Shown: positions 43,426-52,736 of the stretch, in pieces
Layout of the letters: every line of letters starts with the position of its first letter
How positions within the stretch are numbered: the first letter of the stretch is position 1
Assembly: GCA_900045905.1 (NCBI GenBank)
Contig: FCNS01000024.1
Span: forward strand, 1-58,023
DNA: 58,023 bases
Reading direction: 5' to 3'
Source: Clostridiales bacterium CHKCI001
GTDB lineage: Bacteria > Bacillota > Clostridia > Lachnospirales > Lachnospiraceae
Made by a program: the position numbers and the translations under genes
Notes under the pieces: generated by a model
What the model saw: the letters and a program-made list of their open reading frames with translations, nothing else
What the model was told of the DNA's origin: nothing
Database searches by the model: none

Positions 43426-44952
43426 ATGTATCGGATTTTAGTGGTAGATGATGAACGGATTGAAAGAAACGGAATAAAAATGCTACTTAAGCGCTTCTTT
43501 GCCAAAGAAATGCAGTTGGAAGTATTTGAGGCAGCAAATGGAAAAACAGCATTGGAATTTTTGGAAAGGCAGCCTGTGGATATTTTAATCACGGATGTAA
43601 AGATGCCATTTATGGATGGAATTGAATTAATTCAAACAATTGCTCCTAAAAGAAGAGAAATGAAGATTGCAATTTTTAGTGGATATAGTGAATTTGAATA
43701 TGCTAAGATTGCAATGCAGTATGGAGTAAAGAATTATATTTTAAAACCAGTTGATCCAAAGGAATTCCAGAATACCATTTTAAATATGACGGAAGAATTG
43801 GAGAAACAAAAGGAAGATCAATTACAAAAAGATAAACAAAATAATTTTATGAAAGAATATATTTTGTATTCATTAATCAATGGAGTATCAGCAGAGGAAA
43901 TTGAACGTAAAACAGGAGGAATCTTAGAGTGTAAAATGCTAGAATCCTATCAAAAAATGTTTTTGATCGAATTTGATCAGGAGTTTTTTGGAAAAACGGA
44001 AGAAGATTTCAATCGCTATTTTCAAGAAATGTTAGAAGAATCCGTCTTTTATTTAAACTTGAACCCTCAACAAGCAATTGTGTTGAGAAAAGAAGGGAAA
44101 AGAACCGATCAAGAAACAGCAGAAATGCTGTCTAAGTTTTTCCAAAGTCATTATGGGAAAAATCCATATATTGCGGTAAGCAGGAAACTAAGTAGTATAG
44201 AAGATTTTTCAGTTTGTTTGGATGAGTTAGAGGCATTGTTGGAGAGGAGATTTTATCGTCCAGATATCCATACTTATTTAAGTGAGCAGGAAAGCGTTGA
44301 AACTGGACGTACACATTCTGTGCAAGTGCCAGATGACGATATTTTAACGAAGCAGATCCATCAAGATCTGAAAATGAAAGATTTAGATTCCTTGAAAGAG
44401 CATGTTGCTTGTTTAGAAGAAAAATACTATATGGCACAGGGATTTTCACAAGTGTATGTTAAGTTTATTTTTTCCAATATATTAAAAGATTTTTATGAAG
44501 AGTTGCCAAGTAAAAGCGAAAAAGATTTAACAAAAGATATCGAACAGTTATATCGAGCTACGACTTTAAATGAAATTATGGACGTTGTAAAAAGAAATCT
44601 TAAAGATTTAGAAGCTGTGTTTGGGCAAAGTAAGACATTGTTACATAAAGAAATCGAAAGTATTAAACAGTATATTTATGATCATTATGGAGAAGAGCTA
44701 AGTGTAGAAATGCTTGCAGAAAAGGTGTATATGGCTCCAAGTTATTTAAGCCATATTTTTAAGAAGGAGACGGGACTGAATTTAAGTCGTTTCATTAAAA
44801 ATTACAGAATGGAAATGGCAAAAAAGAAATTAGAAACGACGCATGAAAAGATTGTTACAATTAGTTATTCTGTAGGATATCAAAATGTGTCTTACTTTTG
44901 TCAGAACTTTAGAGAGTATTTTGGAGTGACACCTCAAAAGTTTCGAGGATAA
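43426..44952 (+). CDS. YesN-type response regulator with AraC-type DNA-binding domain
   Basis: 508 residues. Receiver domain at 1-120 (YRILVVDDERIER, phosphoacceptor Asp in ITDVKMPFMDG near 56, Lys in KNYILKPVD), a ~270-residue middle region, and a C-terminal AraC HTH pair (about 405-505, LSVEMLAEKVYMAPSYLSHIFKKETG). Such regulators control nearby carbohydrate uptake. GGTGACGAA precedes the ATG at 43426. The stop overlaps the region of the histidine-kinase SD. Likely activator of the glucan import operon at 47-54.7 kb. Confidence 0.9.
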   Translation: MYRILVVDDERIERNGIKMLLKRFFAKEMQLEVFEAANGKTALEFLERQPVDILITDVKMPFMDGIELIQTIAPKRREMKIAIFSGYSEFEYAKIAMQYGVKNYILKPVDPKEFQNTILNMTEELEKQKEDQLQKDKQNNFMKEYILYSLINGVSAEEIERKTGGILECKMLESYQKMFLIEFDQEFFGKTEEDFNRYFQEMLEESVFYLNLNPQQAIVLRKEGKRTDQETAEMLSKFFQSHYGKNPYIAVSRKLSSIEDFSVCLDELEALLERRFYRPDIHTYLSEQESVETGRTHSVQVPDDDILTKQIHQDLKMKDLDSLKEHVACLEEKYYMAQGFSQVYVKFIFSNILKDFYEELPSKSEKDLTKDIEQLYRATTLNEIMDVVKRNLKDLEAVFGQSKTLLHKEIESIKQYIYDHYGEELSVEMLAEKVYMAPSYLSHIFKKETGLNLSRFIKNYRMEMAKKKLETTHEKIVTISYSVGYQNVSYFCQNFREYFGVTPQKFRG

Positions 44953-44966
44953 TGGTGGAGGCAGCG

Positions 44967-46667
44967 ATGAAACAAATCATAAAATTTTTTAGAGATCAAA
45001 AACTGAGGAATAAATTGATTGCAATTTATTTCTGTGTAGGTCTTTTGCCATTAGTCATTATTGGTGTATTTAATTTTACACAATTAAGTAAATTGTTGCT
45101 TCAGCAAGAAGGAACTCGTATGAAAGATTATATGGAACAACAGCTTTCTACTATGGATAGTGATATCCAAATTTATAATAATCTTTGCAACTATATTTCT
45201 TTTAATCAGACTGTAGTAAGAATACTTGAAAAGAATTACGAATCTAGTTATGATATGTATTCGGACTTTCAGAGTTTATTAGATCCATTAGTTGCATCCA
45301 TGGAGTATTTTCATGGGAGTGTTGATCAGATTACATTGTATACGGATAATCAAATTATAAAATATGGTACAACGATTGCTCCGTTGGATGAAATTGTAGA
45401 AGAACCTTGGTATGATACTGTGATTGCAGATAATGAAATCCATTGGTTTTGTAATCAAAAGGAGCAAAAACTGTTTTTAGCTCGTGTTATTCCCACTATA
45501 AAACAAGGAATATCTCAAAATATTATTTATGTAGAAATAAATTATGAAAAGTTTTTTGAAGAACTTACAAAAATGAGTGATTCCAATTATGGATTATTTC
45601 TAGTTGGAAACTATAATCAAATATTATATGAGCATCAGGAATTTGAAGAAAAATATCAGATGATGAAAGTCAGCGCAGATGAATTTTTAAATAAAAAAGA
45701 TAACGAAGACTTTCCATATTTTATTGTGAATAACAGATTGGAACAAACAGGATGGACGCTTTATGTATATCGTCCAGAAATCATTATTCAATATTCTACA
45801 TTTCCAGTTGTTATGATTAGTATTATTATTGCTGTTATTGCCGCAGTATTTTCTATCTTGATGCTTATTATATTAATAAGGCTGTTAGTAAAAGGAATTG
45901 TTCAATTAAAAAATACTATGCGGGAAGTAGAGGAAGGAAATCTTCAGATACAGTTGAAAAGTGAAAGTAATGATGAGATTGGAGAATTAATCCGTGGTTT
46001 TAATAAAATGATTGCCAAGATTAATGAATTGATTGAACAAGTCTATGAAGGACAGATTCGCCAGAAAGATTACGAGATGAAAGCATTACAGGCACAAATT
46101 AATCCACATTTCTTGTATAATTCTCTGTCATTGATTAACTGGAAGGCAATTGAGACGGGACAGGAAGATATTAGTAAAATTACGTTGGCATTATCCTCAT
46201 TTTATCGAACAGCGTTAAATAAAGGGAATAATGTACTCACCTTTGGAGAAGAAATTGAGAATCTGCGTTCTTATTTGGAAATTCAATTAATGATGCATGA
46301 TTATGAATTTGATGTAGAAATTCATGTGGATGATGATGTAAAGCAATATAAAACATTAAACCTAATTTTACAGCCAATGATTGAAAATGCAATTGAACAT
46401 GGAATTGATTTAAAAACCGATGGCAGAGGAAAAATTACGGTAGATTTGCATCGGAAAGGAGAAGAAATTATACTGAAAGTTGCAGATAATGGAGTTGGAA
46501 TGGATGAAGAAGCAATTCAGACAATACTAACCAAGCAGTCAAGAGGATACGGACTGCGCAATGTCAACGAACGAATCAAACTCTATTATGGAGAAGAATA
46601 CCATCTCGTTATTACAAGTAAAATTGGAGAAGGTACAGAAATTATGTTACGAGTTCCTACAGTTTAA
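44967..46667 (+). CDS. YesM-type sensor histidine kinase
   Basis: 566 residues. N-terminal helix, an extracytoplasmic Cache-like sensor (about 40-275), second helix (about 280-305), HAMP (about 305-360), and a His_kinase PF06580 domain with the phosphoacceptor His in QINPHFLYNSLSLINW (near 381), followed by HATPase with GGVG- and G-box-type GYGLRNVNERIKLYYG. Paired with the YesN-type regulator. The ATG at 44967 is preceded by GGAGG. It probably senses an extracellular saccharide or its binding protein; ligand unknown. Ends in a 13-bp stem. Confidence 0.9.
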   Translation: MKQIIKFFRDQKLRNKLIAIYFCVGLLPLVIIGVFNFTQLSKLLLQQEGTRMKDYMEQQLSTMDSDIQIYNNLCNYISFNQTVVRILEKNYESSYDMYSDFQSLLDPLVASMEYFHGSVDQITLYTDNQIIKYGTTIAPLDEIVEEPWYDTVIADNEIHWFCNQKEQKLFLARVIPTIKQGISQNIIYVEINYEKFFEELTKMSDSNYGLFLVGNYNQILYEHQEFEEKYQMMKVSADEFLNKKDNEDFPYFIVNNRLEQTGWTLYVYRPEIIIQYSTFPVVMISIIIAVIAAVFSILMLIILIRLLVKGIVQLKNTMREVEEGNLQIQLKSESNDEIGELIRGFNKMIAKINELIEQVYEGQIRQKDYEMKALQAQINPHFLYNSLSLINWKAIETGQEDISKITLALSSFYRTALNKGNNVLTFGEEIENLRSYLEIQLMMHDYEFDVEIHVDDDVKQYKTLNLILQPMIENAIEHGIDLKTDGRGKITVDLHRKGEEIILKVADNGVGMDEEAIQTILTKQSRGYGLRNVNERIKLYYGEEYHLVITSKIGEGTEIMLRVPTV

Positions 46668-46679
46668 TAACATTTGTCA

Positions 46680-46722
46680 AAAGTTCCCGTTTCTATCTCT
46701 GCAAGATAAAAACGGGAACTTT
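46680..46722 (+). terminator. Stem-loop after the YesM-type gene
   Basis: AAAGTTCCCGTTT (46680-46692) pairs with AAACGGGAACTTT (46710-46722), 13 bp perfect, 17-nt loop. A weak U run follows. Confidence 0.6.
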
Positions 46723-47125
46723 AATATGAGTATGAATGCTTTATTAATTCGTTCAAGTTTATTTTATATAGTTGTTCTAAATTAGGTATAAATAATAAAA
46801 ATTTTATCTGTTCTGCAAAGGTTTTCGTCTATCGGTTTTGTGAGGTTAAGAAGTCAAATGGCGATAATTAAGTAGCAAAAATCACAATTCAAGATAAATC
46901 ATTAAGAGAAAACAATGTATAATTTTTATAGAAAAATTATTCTTATATAGTAAAAGTAAATAAAAAATAAAAATCTTCTAAAAAATCTAGTATGTTTCAA
47001 AGATTATTGATATTTACGAAAATTTGTGGAGATTGTACAATAAAGATGTCTGAAAGATAAGGTTTTAGTGAGATAGGTAAGAAATAAAAAGTACAAAAAT
47101 TAAGAAAGAAAGTGGAGGTAAAGAG
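46723..47125 (+). other. Intergenic region with promoter of the MalEFG-type operon
   Basis: About 400 bp, no gene. A promoter candidate is TTTACG (47013-47018), 17-bp spacer, TACAAT (47036-47041), 85 bp before the ATG. A cre-like TGCAAAGGTTTTCG (46814-46827) has two mismatches to the consensus and lies far upstream, so I treat it as unproven. Confidence 0.45.
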
Positions 47126-48412
47126 ATGAGATTAAAGAAAGTAGCAGCAATTTGTATGGTAACATCAATGGCAATGGGATGCCTTGCTGGATGTGGTGGT
47201 GACAGCGGTTCTGATACGACAAAAGGTAGCGATACTGCCAATACAGAAAAGCAGGAAACACAGAGTATTGAATTAACTGTTTGGGCACCTCAGGAAGACC
47301 AGGCCGCATCGGACGACTATCCAGAAGGAATGATTCAAGCATTATGTGAGAAGTTTGATGAAGAACATGAGGAATGGGACATTACATTTAAGTATGGAGT
47401 TATGTCAGAAGCAGATGCAGCAGAAAGCGTAATGAAGGATTTGGATGCAGCAGCAGATGTATTTATGTTTGCAAATGACCAGATTCCAAAGATGGTAGCA
47501 GCAGGTGCACTTGCAAGATTTGGTGGAACAACAATGGAAGAAATGCAGGAGCATAATAGTGAAGCAATGGCACAGTCCGTTACTTATGAAGATGCGGTAT
47601 ATGCAATTCCATTTACCCCAAATACTTATTTCTTATTCTATGATAAGAGCAAATTCTCAGAAGATGATGTAAAGAGCTTGGATACTATGATGGAAAAGGA
47701 TTTGGGAGACGGCGTTCATAATTTCTCCTTTGACTTAGATAATAGCTGGTATTTACCTGCATTCTACTATGCAGCTGGAGGAGAATTATTTGGTGAAAAT
47801 GGAGATGATGAAGAAGCTGGAACAACATTTGGTGATTGTGTAAATGCAACGGAATATGTAATTAATTTAGCAAATAATCCAAAATTCTTCATTGAAGAGT
47901 CTGGTGCTTCTATTGCTAAATTTAAAGATGGAACATTAGGCGCTTTTATTTCTGGATCTTGGGATGCAGAAGCAATTAGAGAAGGTCTTGGCGATAACTT
48001 TGGTGTAACAAAACTTCCTACCATTGAATTAGATGGAGAAGATTGTCAGTTATATTCTTTAACGGGAAGTAAATGTATTGGTGTAAATCCAAAGAGTGCA
48101 AATATGGCAGCATCGGTTGCTTTAGCTGCTTATTTGGGTGGAGAAGAAGCACAGAAAGTTCGTTTTGAAGTAAGAAATATTACACCTACATGGGATACTG
48201 TTACAGAGTTAGATGAAGTAAAAGAAGATGATGTAGCAGCTGCACAGATTTTACAGATTAATGAAGCTTCTAAAACACAGCCAATCGTTTCTAAGATGAA
48301 TGATTTCTGGTCTCCTATGGAATCGTTAGGAAAAGCAATTGTACAGGGAGATGTTACACTGGACAATGCAGCAGAAGCTACAAAGCAGATGGGCGAAGGT
48401 ATTATGAAATAA
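47126..48412 (+). CDS. MalE-like carbohydrate-binding lipoprotein
   Basis: 428 residues. Lipobox LAGC (Cys near 23). The mature part has the class I carbohydrate-binding pattern: IELTVWAPQED near the N-terminus, FDEEHEEWDITFKYGVMSE, DAAADVFMFANDQIPKMVAAGALA and YAIPFTPNTYFLFYDKSKFSEDD. This resembles maltose/maltodextrin-binding proteins. AGTGGAGG precedes the ATG. The next two genes encode MalF/MalG-type permeases. It probably binds alpha-glucan oligosaccharides, supported by the debranching enzyme in the same cluster. Confidence 0.88.
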   Translation: MRLKKVAAICMVTSMAMGCLAGCGGDSGSDTTKGSDTANTEKQETQSIELTVWAPQEDQAASDDYPEGMIQALCEKFDEEHEEWDITFKYGVMSEADAAESVMKDLDAAADVFMFANDQIPKMVAAGALARFGGTTMEEMQEHNSEAMAQSVTYEDAVYAIPFTPNTYFLFYDKSKFSEDDVKSLDTMMEKDLGDGVHNFSFDLDNSWYLPAFYYAAGGELFGENGDDEEAGTTFGDCVNATEYVINLANNPKFFIEESGASIAKFKDGTLGAFISGSWDAEAIREGLGDNFGVTKLPTIELDGEDCQLYSLTGSKCIGVNPKSANMAASVALAAYLGGEEAQKVRFEVRNITPTWDTVTELDEVKEDDVAAAQILQINEASKTQPIVSKMNDFWSPMESLGKAIVQGDVTLDNAAEATKQMGEGIMK

Positions 48413-48478
48413 TATGCTTATAAGTGAGTAAGACGGGTGAAATACTCCGATTTACTATAAACAGGAATTTGTAGGTGG

Positions 48479-48503
48479 CGGGCGGACGGTTTATGTTCGC
48501 CCG
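48479..48503 (+). other. GC stem-loop between malE- and malF-type genes
   Basis: CGGGCG (48479-48484) pairs with CGCCCG (48498-48503). An intercistronic stem of this kind usually protects the upstream message and keeps binding protein in excess over permease. Confidence 0.5.
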
Positions 48504-48563
48504 TTATGTACAGTAAAGCAAATGAAGATGATGTTATAAAAAAGGTAGAAGGGAGGCTGTGTT

Positions 48564-49955
48564 GTGAAGGAAGCAAAAAAGAGAATCAAAGAATTTGCAA
48601 CAGAGTATACCGTACAAAATGCGGTGAAAAAAGGTGATGGTGCAACAAAGCTGAGTATGATTATCATGGGGGCTGGAAATCTAGCTAGGAAAGAGTTTGT
48701 AAAGGGTATCTTATTCCTGTTGTCTGAAATCAGCTTCATTATGATGATGGTAATGTTTGGCCTGAATGCACTTGGTAACCTTCCATCATTAGGAACGGAA
48801 GAGCAGGCAGAAATTTTTGATGAAGCAACGCAGACTTATATTTATACAGATGGAGATAACTCCATGTTAATTCTTCTTTGGGGAATTGTCACAATTTTCC
48901 TTATTTTAGGATTTGTGGTTGTATGGCGTGCCAATATGAAGTCAGCTTATAAGGCACAGCTTCGTAAAGAGCGTGGACAGCATATTCCAACATTCATTGA
49001 AGAAATGAAGACTTATGCAGACTCTTGTCTGAATAAGACATTACTATTTTTACCAGTAATGGGTGTTTTGATTTTTACGATTATGCCGTTAATCTTTATG
49101 ATCAGTATGGCGTTTACCAATTATGATCGTGATCATCAGCCACCGGGAAAATTATTTGACTGGGTTGGACTGCAAAACTTTGGCGCAGTATTAGATTTCA
49201 CAGGAGATCTTGGTAGAACATTCTGGCCAGTATTAGGATGGACGATTGTATGGGCAATATTTGCTACATTCCTGAACTATATTTTCGGTATGATTTTGGC
49301 AATGATAATCAATCGAAAAGGAACACGTTTTAAATCTTTCTGGAGATTTGGATTTGTTTTATCCGTTGCAGTTCCACAGTTCGTAACATTATTGTTAATG
49401 AATCAGATGTTACAGCCAGAAGGTGCAATCAATGTATTGTTAAGACAGCTCGGACTAATCGGTTCAACGGAATCTCTTCCATTCCTGACAGATGTAACAT
49501 GGGCGAGAGTAACCGTTATTGTAATTAATCTTTGGGTAGGTATTCCGTATACAATTTTGACAATGACAGGTATTTTACAGAACATTCCAGAAGAATTATA
49601 CGAAGCTGCTAAGATTGATGGTGCAAATCCTTTTATTACATTCTTTAAGATTACGTTACCATACATGTTGTTTGTAACAGCACCTTCCTTAATTACTTCC
49701 TTTGTAGGAAATGTTAACAACTTTAATGTTATCTACCTGTTAACAGGAGGTGCTCCTGCGACAATGGATTATTATAAGATGACGGCTGGAAAGACAGATC
49801 TTCTTGTAACATGGCTTTATAAACTGACAATTGATAATAAAGACTATTCTCTTGGTGCGGTAATTGGTATTTTGGTATTTATCATTACAGCAACGTCATC
49901 GTTAATTGTTTACCGTCATACGAGTGCATATAAGAACGAGGAGGGATTCCAATAA
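48564..49955 (+). CDS. MalF-like ABC sugar permease
   Basis: 463 residues, longer than the common ~300 because of an N-terminal extension (cytoplasmic helix plus two extra membrane helices, near 47-69 and 96-116, with an external segment EEQAEIFDEATQTYIYTDG). The core has six more helices and the EAA-type motif EELYEAAKIDGANPFITFFKITLP (near 340-363). This extra-helix layout is as in MalF of clostridial maltose systems. GTG start, with GGGAGG upstream. Stop overlaps the malG-type start (TAATG). Docks a MalK/MsmK-type ATPase that is absent from the cluster. Confidence 0.9.
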   Translation: MKEAKKRIKEFATEYTVQNAVKKGDGATKLSMIIMGAGNLARKEFVKGILFLLSEISFIMMMVMFGLNALGNLPSLGTEEQAEIFDEATQTYIYTDGDNSMLILLWGIVTIFLILGFVVVWRANMKSAYKAQLRKERGQHIPTFIEEMKTYADSCLNKTLLFLPVMGVLIFTIMPLIFMISMAFTNYDRDHQPPGKLFDWVGLQNFGAVLDFTGDLGRTFWPVLGWTIVWAIFATFLNYIFGMILAMIINRKGTRFKSFWRFGFVLSVAVPQFVTLLLMNQMLQPEGAINVLLRQLGLIGSTESLPFLTDVTWARVTVIVINLWVGIPYTILTMTGILQNIPEELYEAAKIDGANPFITFFKITLPYMLFVTAPSLITSFVGNVNNFNVIYLLTGGAPATMDYYKMTAGKTDLLVTWLYKLTIDNKDYSLGAVIGILVFIITATSSLIVYRHTSAYKNEEGFQ

Positions 49956-50803
49956 TGAAGACAAAAAAATTTATTGTTAATTCAATAGTACATATTTTCT
50001 TAGCAATACTAGTTGTTATATGGGTACTTCCAATTGTATGGGTTATTTTAATTTCTTTCCGTGAGGAAGCAGGTGCCTATACGACAACGTTCCTTCCTAA
50101 GTCTTACACGATTGATAACTATGTAAGATTGTTTACAGAAACAGATATTTTTAATTTCCCATTATGGTTTGGAAATACTTTTTTAGTAGCATGTTGTAGT
50201 TGTGTTATTGCAACGTTCTATACATTATCAGTTTCCTATGTTATGTCTAGAATGCGTTTTAAAATGAGAAAGCCATTTATGAACATCGCATTAATTTTAG
50301 GAATGTTCCCTGGATTTATGTCCATGATTGCTGTATACTATATTTTAAAGGCAGTAGGTTTAACAGAAGGAGCTTTGAAGTTAGTAGCATTAGTTCTTGT
50401 ATATTCAGGTGGTGCAGGTCTTGGATTCTATGTGGCAAAAGGATTCTTTGATACGATTCCAAAAGCAATTGACGAAGCTGCGTGTATTGATGGATGTACA
50501 AGATGGCAGATTTTTACAAAGATTACAATTCCGCTTTCTAAGCCAATCATTGTACAGACAATCTTAAGTGCATTTATGTCTCCTTGGATGGACTTCATTT
50601 TTGCAAAGGTAATTGCAGGTTCTGAAGCTCGTTACTATACAGTGGCAATTGGTCTTTGGAATATGCTGACAAGAGAGAATATTACAAACTTCTATACAAG
50701 ATTTGCTGCAGGTGCAGTTTTGGTTTCTATTCCAATTGCAATCTTATTCCTTTCTATGCAGAAGTACTATATGGAAAGCAATGCTGGTGCAGTAAAAGGT
50801 TAA
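49955..50803 (+). CDS. MalG-like ABC sugar permease
   Basis: 282 residues with six helices and the ATPase-docking motif DEAACIDGCTRWQIFTKITIPLSKP (near 171-195). The last residues read YYMESNAGAVKG, the typical MalG tail. Second half of the MalFG channel. GAGGAGGG lies about 10 bases upstream, inside the malF end. The malE-malF-malG order with no ATPase gene is the common clostridial form that relies on a shared MsmK-type ATPase. Confidence 0.92.
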   Translation: MKTKKFIVNSIVHIFLAILVVIWVLPIVWVILISFREEAGAYTTTFLPKSYTIDNYVRLFTETDIFNFPLWFGNTFLVACCSCVIATFYTLSVSYVMSRMRFKMRKPFMNIALILGMFPGFMSMIAVYYILKAVGLTEGALKLVALVLVYSGGAGLGFYVAKGFFDTIPKAIDEAACIDGCTRWQIFTKITIPLSKPIIVQTILSAFMSPWMDFIFAKVIAGSEARYYTVAIGLWNMLTRENITNFYTRFAAGAVLVSIPIAILFLSMQKYYMESNAGAVKG

Positions 50804-50848
50804 TTAAGATTTATTTTCAATATGATATCAATTTGAATTTTGTATTCT

Positions 50849-50884
50849 CCCTGGAAAAATGGAATCAATCCCATTTTTTCAGGG
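50849..50884 (+). terminator. Stem-loop after malG-type gene
   Basis: CCCTGGAAAAATGG (50849-50862) pairs with CCATTTTTTCAGGG (50871-50884) with one G-U. No U run follows, so it is probably a 3'-end stabiliser or a partial terminator before the next gene. Confidence 0.45.
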
Positions 50885-51018
50885 AAGAAGTACAAATCAG
50901 TTAAAAACTCTTATAGCTCCATATTCTGTAAAGTTTCTGTAAGGTTAAGATAGAGTGGTTATTGTATAAAAAATTACATTATCTTACATTAAGTATGGTA
51001 TTAGGAGAAGAGGTAAAA

Positions 51019-52722
51019 ATGAAATGGAAGAATATTATTATTACAGCCGGTCTTACAGTATTGCTGTTGACCGGCTGTGATTCGTATCAGGCAAATGAAC
51101 CAGAAAGTAGTGATGCGGCAACAGAGCAGCAGGGTGATGAGGAAGTAATTGCTGCTAATACGCCATTTGGACGTTATCCAGAAACAATTGAATACACCCT
51201 TGGAAAAATGGTAAGCAGCGATGGAGATAACTTACCAAATGGAGATACTTATGAAAATAATGCATATACAAGATACTTAAAAGAAAAGATTAATGTGCAA
51301 AATAGGGATGTAATAGAAGGACGGACAGATGGATATGATGAAGTGACAGCCATGACAATTTTACAAGGAAATCTACCAGATGTTATGGTAATTGATAACT
51401 ATCAATATCTCAAAATTATGGTGGAAAAAGATTTAATTGAAGATCTGACTCCTTACTATGAGAAATGTGCAAGTGATCGCATGAAAGAGATGTATAATAG
51501 TTATGGTGAGTCTATTTTTCAGAATGTAATGTTTGATGGTAAAATGATGGCTTTGCCTGAGACAAATATTTATTCTCAGTCGGATTTGCTTTGGGTCAGA
51601 CAGGATTGGCTGGATAAACTAGGATTGGAAGCTCCAAAAACAATGGAAGATGTAGAAACAATAATTCAACAATTTATTGAAAAAGATCCTGGCAATAATG
51701 GATCAGGAAATACCGTTGGACTTGTCTTTGACTCAAATCTTTTAAGTGCTTATAATTATTCTGCGGATTTGTTGTTTACTTATAAAGATGCACATTTAAG
51801 ACGCTGGATTCAGCAAGAGGATGGAACAGTCATCTATGGTTCAATTACTCCAGAAGCGAAGGCCGGGCTAGAATATGTACGCAGTTTATATGAAAGAAAA
51901 ATAATTGATAATAATTTTCTGTTTTATACAAGTGAAACAAATGATGAATTTGTTATCAATGGACAATGCGGTGCATTTTTTGGAAAATGGTGGGCTCCGA
52001 ATAGTCCATTAATGCAGGCGAAGGAAAAAAATCCAGAGGCTGAGTGGATGCCATATTTGATTCAGACAGACGAAGATGGCAGTACAAGTTTTTCCTTAGA
52101 AAAACCGTCTGGAAAGTTTGTAGTAGTGCGAAAAGGTTATGAACATCCAGAGATTATTATGAAAATTAATAGTGTATTATTTGATGATTTGCGCTATGAA
52201 GATGAGGGCGTACAAGAGATTGCGGCATATTATCAAAATAATGTTGATGTGACAGCGCGTCCATGTGTGATTAATGTGGATTATTCAGATGCCTTGACTC
52301 GTTGTTATGAAAAATTGACACAAGTCTTTAACGGAGAAATTGTTCCAGAAGAGCTTCCTTTACTGGAACATGCTTATTATGAGGAATGTAAGATATATTT
52401 AGAAGATCCAGAACATGCTTCTTCTGAAAGTTGGGCTGCATATCAATCCCGAATTACTGCATGTAAAGCATTATTCAATGGAAAACTAAGTCCTGTTGAT
52501 TCTGCTTTTTGGGGAGAAACCGATACAATGGAAGAGAAGTGGGAAGAATTAGAGGCATTGGAAAAGGAAGTATTTCTAAAAATTATATTAGGAGAACAGC
52601 CATTGGAATATTTTGATCAGTTTGTAGAGGAATGGAAACAACAAGGTGGAGAAACTATTACAAATGAAATAAATCAATACATACAAAATGAAAAAGCGGT
52701 TAGTATGCTAATGAAAAATTGA
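51019..52722 (+). CDS. Second extracellular solute-binding lipoprotein (LipO/YtcQ-like)
   Basis: 567 residues. Lipobox LTGC (Cys near 20). The mature part has a large two-lobed binding-protein pattern (TYENNAYTRYLKEKINVQ, LPDVMVIDNYQYLKIMVEKDLIEDLTPYYEK, LLWVRQDWLDKLGLEAPKT) typical of LipO/LplA/YtcQ proteins that serve aldouronate-type importers. No matching LplBC permeases follow. The ATG at 51019 has AGGAGAAGAGG upstream; a longer frame from 50962 lacks an SD. It lies between MalFG-type genes and the debranching enzyme and is probably in the same regulon; it may feed the MalFG channel or act as a sensor partner for YesM. Confidence 0.85.
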   Translation: MKWKNIIITAGLTVLLLTGCDSYQANEPESSDAATEQQGDEEVIAANTPFGRYPETIEYTLGKMVSSDGDNLPNGDTYENNAYTRYLKEKINVQNRDVIEGRTDGYDEVTAMTILQGNLPDVMVIDNYQYLKIMVEKDLIEDLTPYYEKCASDRMKEMYNSYGESIFQNVMFDGKMMALPETNIYSQSDLLWVRQDWLDKLGLEAPKTMEDVETIIQQFIEKDPGNNGSGNTVGLVFDSNLLSAYNYSADLLFTYKDAHLRRWIQQEDGTVIYGSITPEAKAGLEYVRSLYERKIIDNNFLFYTSETNDEFVINGQCGAFFGKWWAPNSPLMQAKEKNPEAEWMPYLIQTDEDGSTSFSLEKPSGKFVVVRKGYEHPEIIMKINSVLFDDLRYEDEGVQEIAAYYQNNVDVTARPCVINVDYSDALTRCYEKLTQVFNGEIVPEELPLLEHAYYEECKIYLEDPEHASSESWAAYQSRITACKALFNGKLSPVDSAFWGETDTMEEKWEELEALEKEVFLKIILGEQPLEYFDQFVEEWKQQGGETITNEINQYIQNEKAVSMLMKN

Positions 52723-52736
52723 ATTGGAGGAAGAGA

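Noticed and set aside
46814-46827. cre-like site TGCAAAGGTTTTCG upstream of the MalEFG-type operon
   Set aside because: Two mismatches to the cre consensus at important positions and about 200 bp from the likely promoter; kept only as a note.
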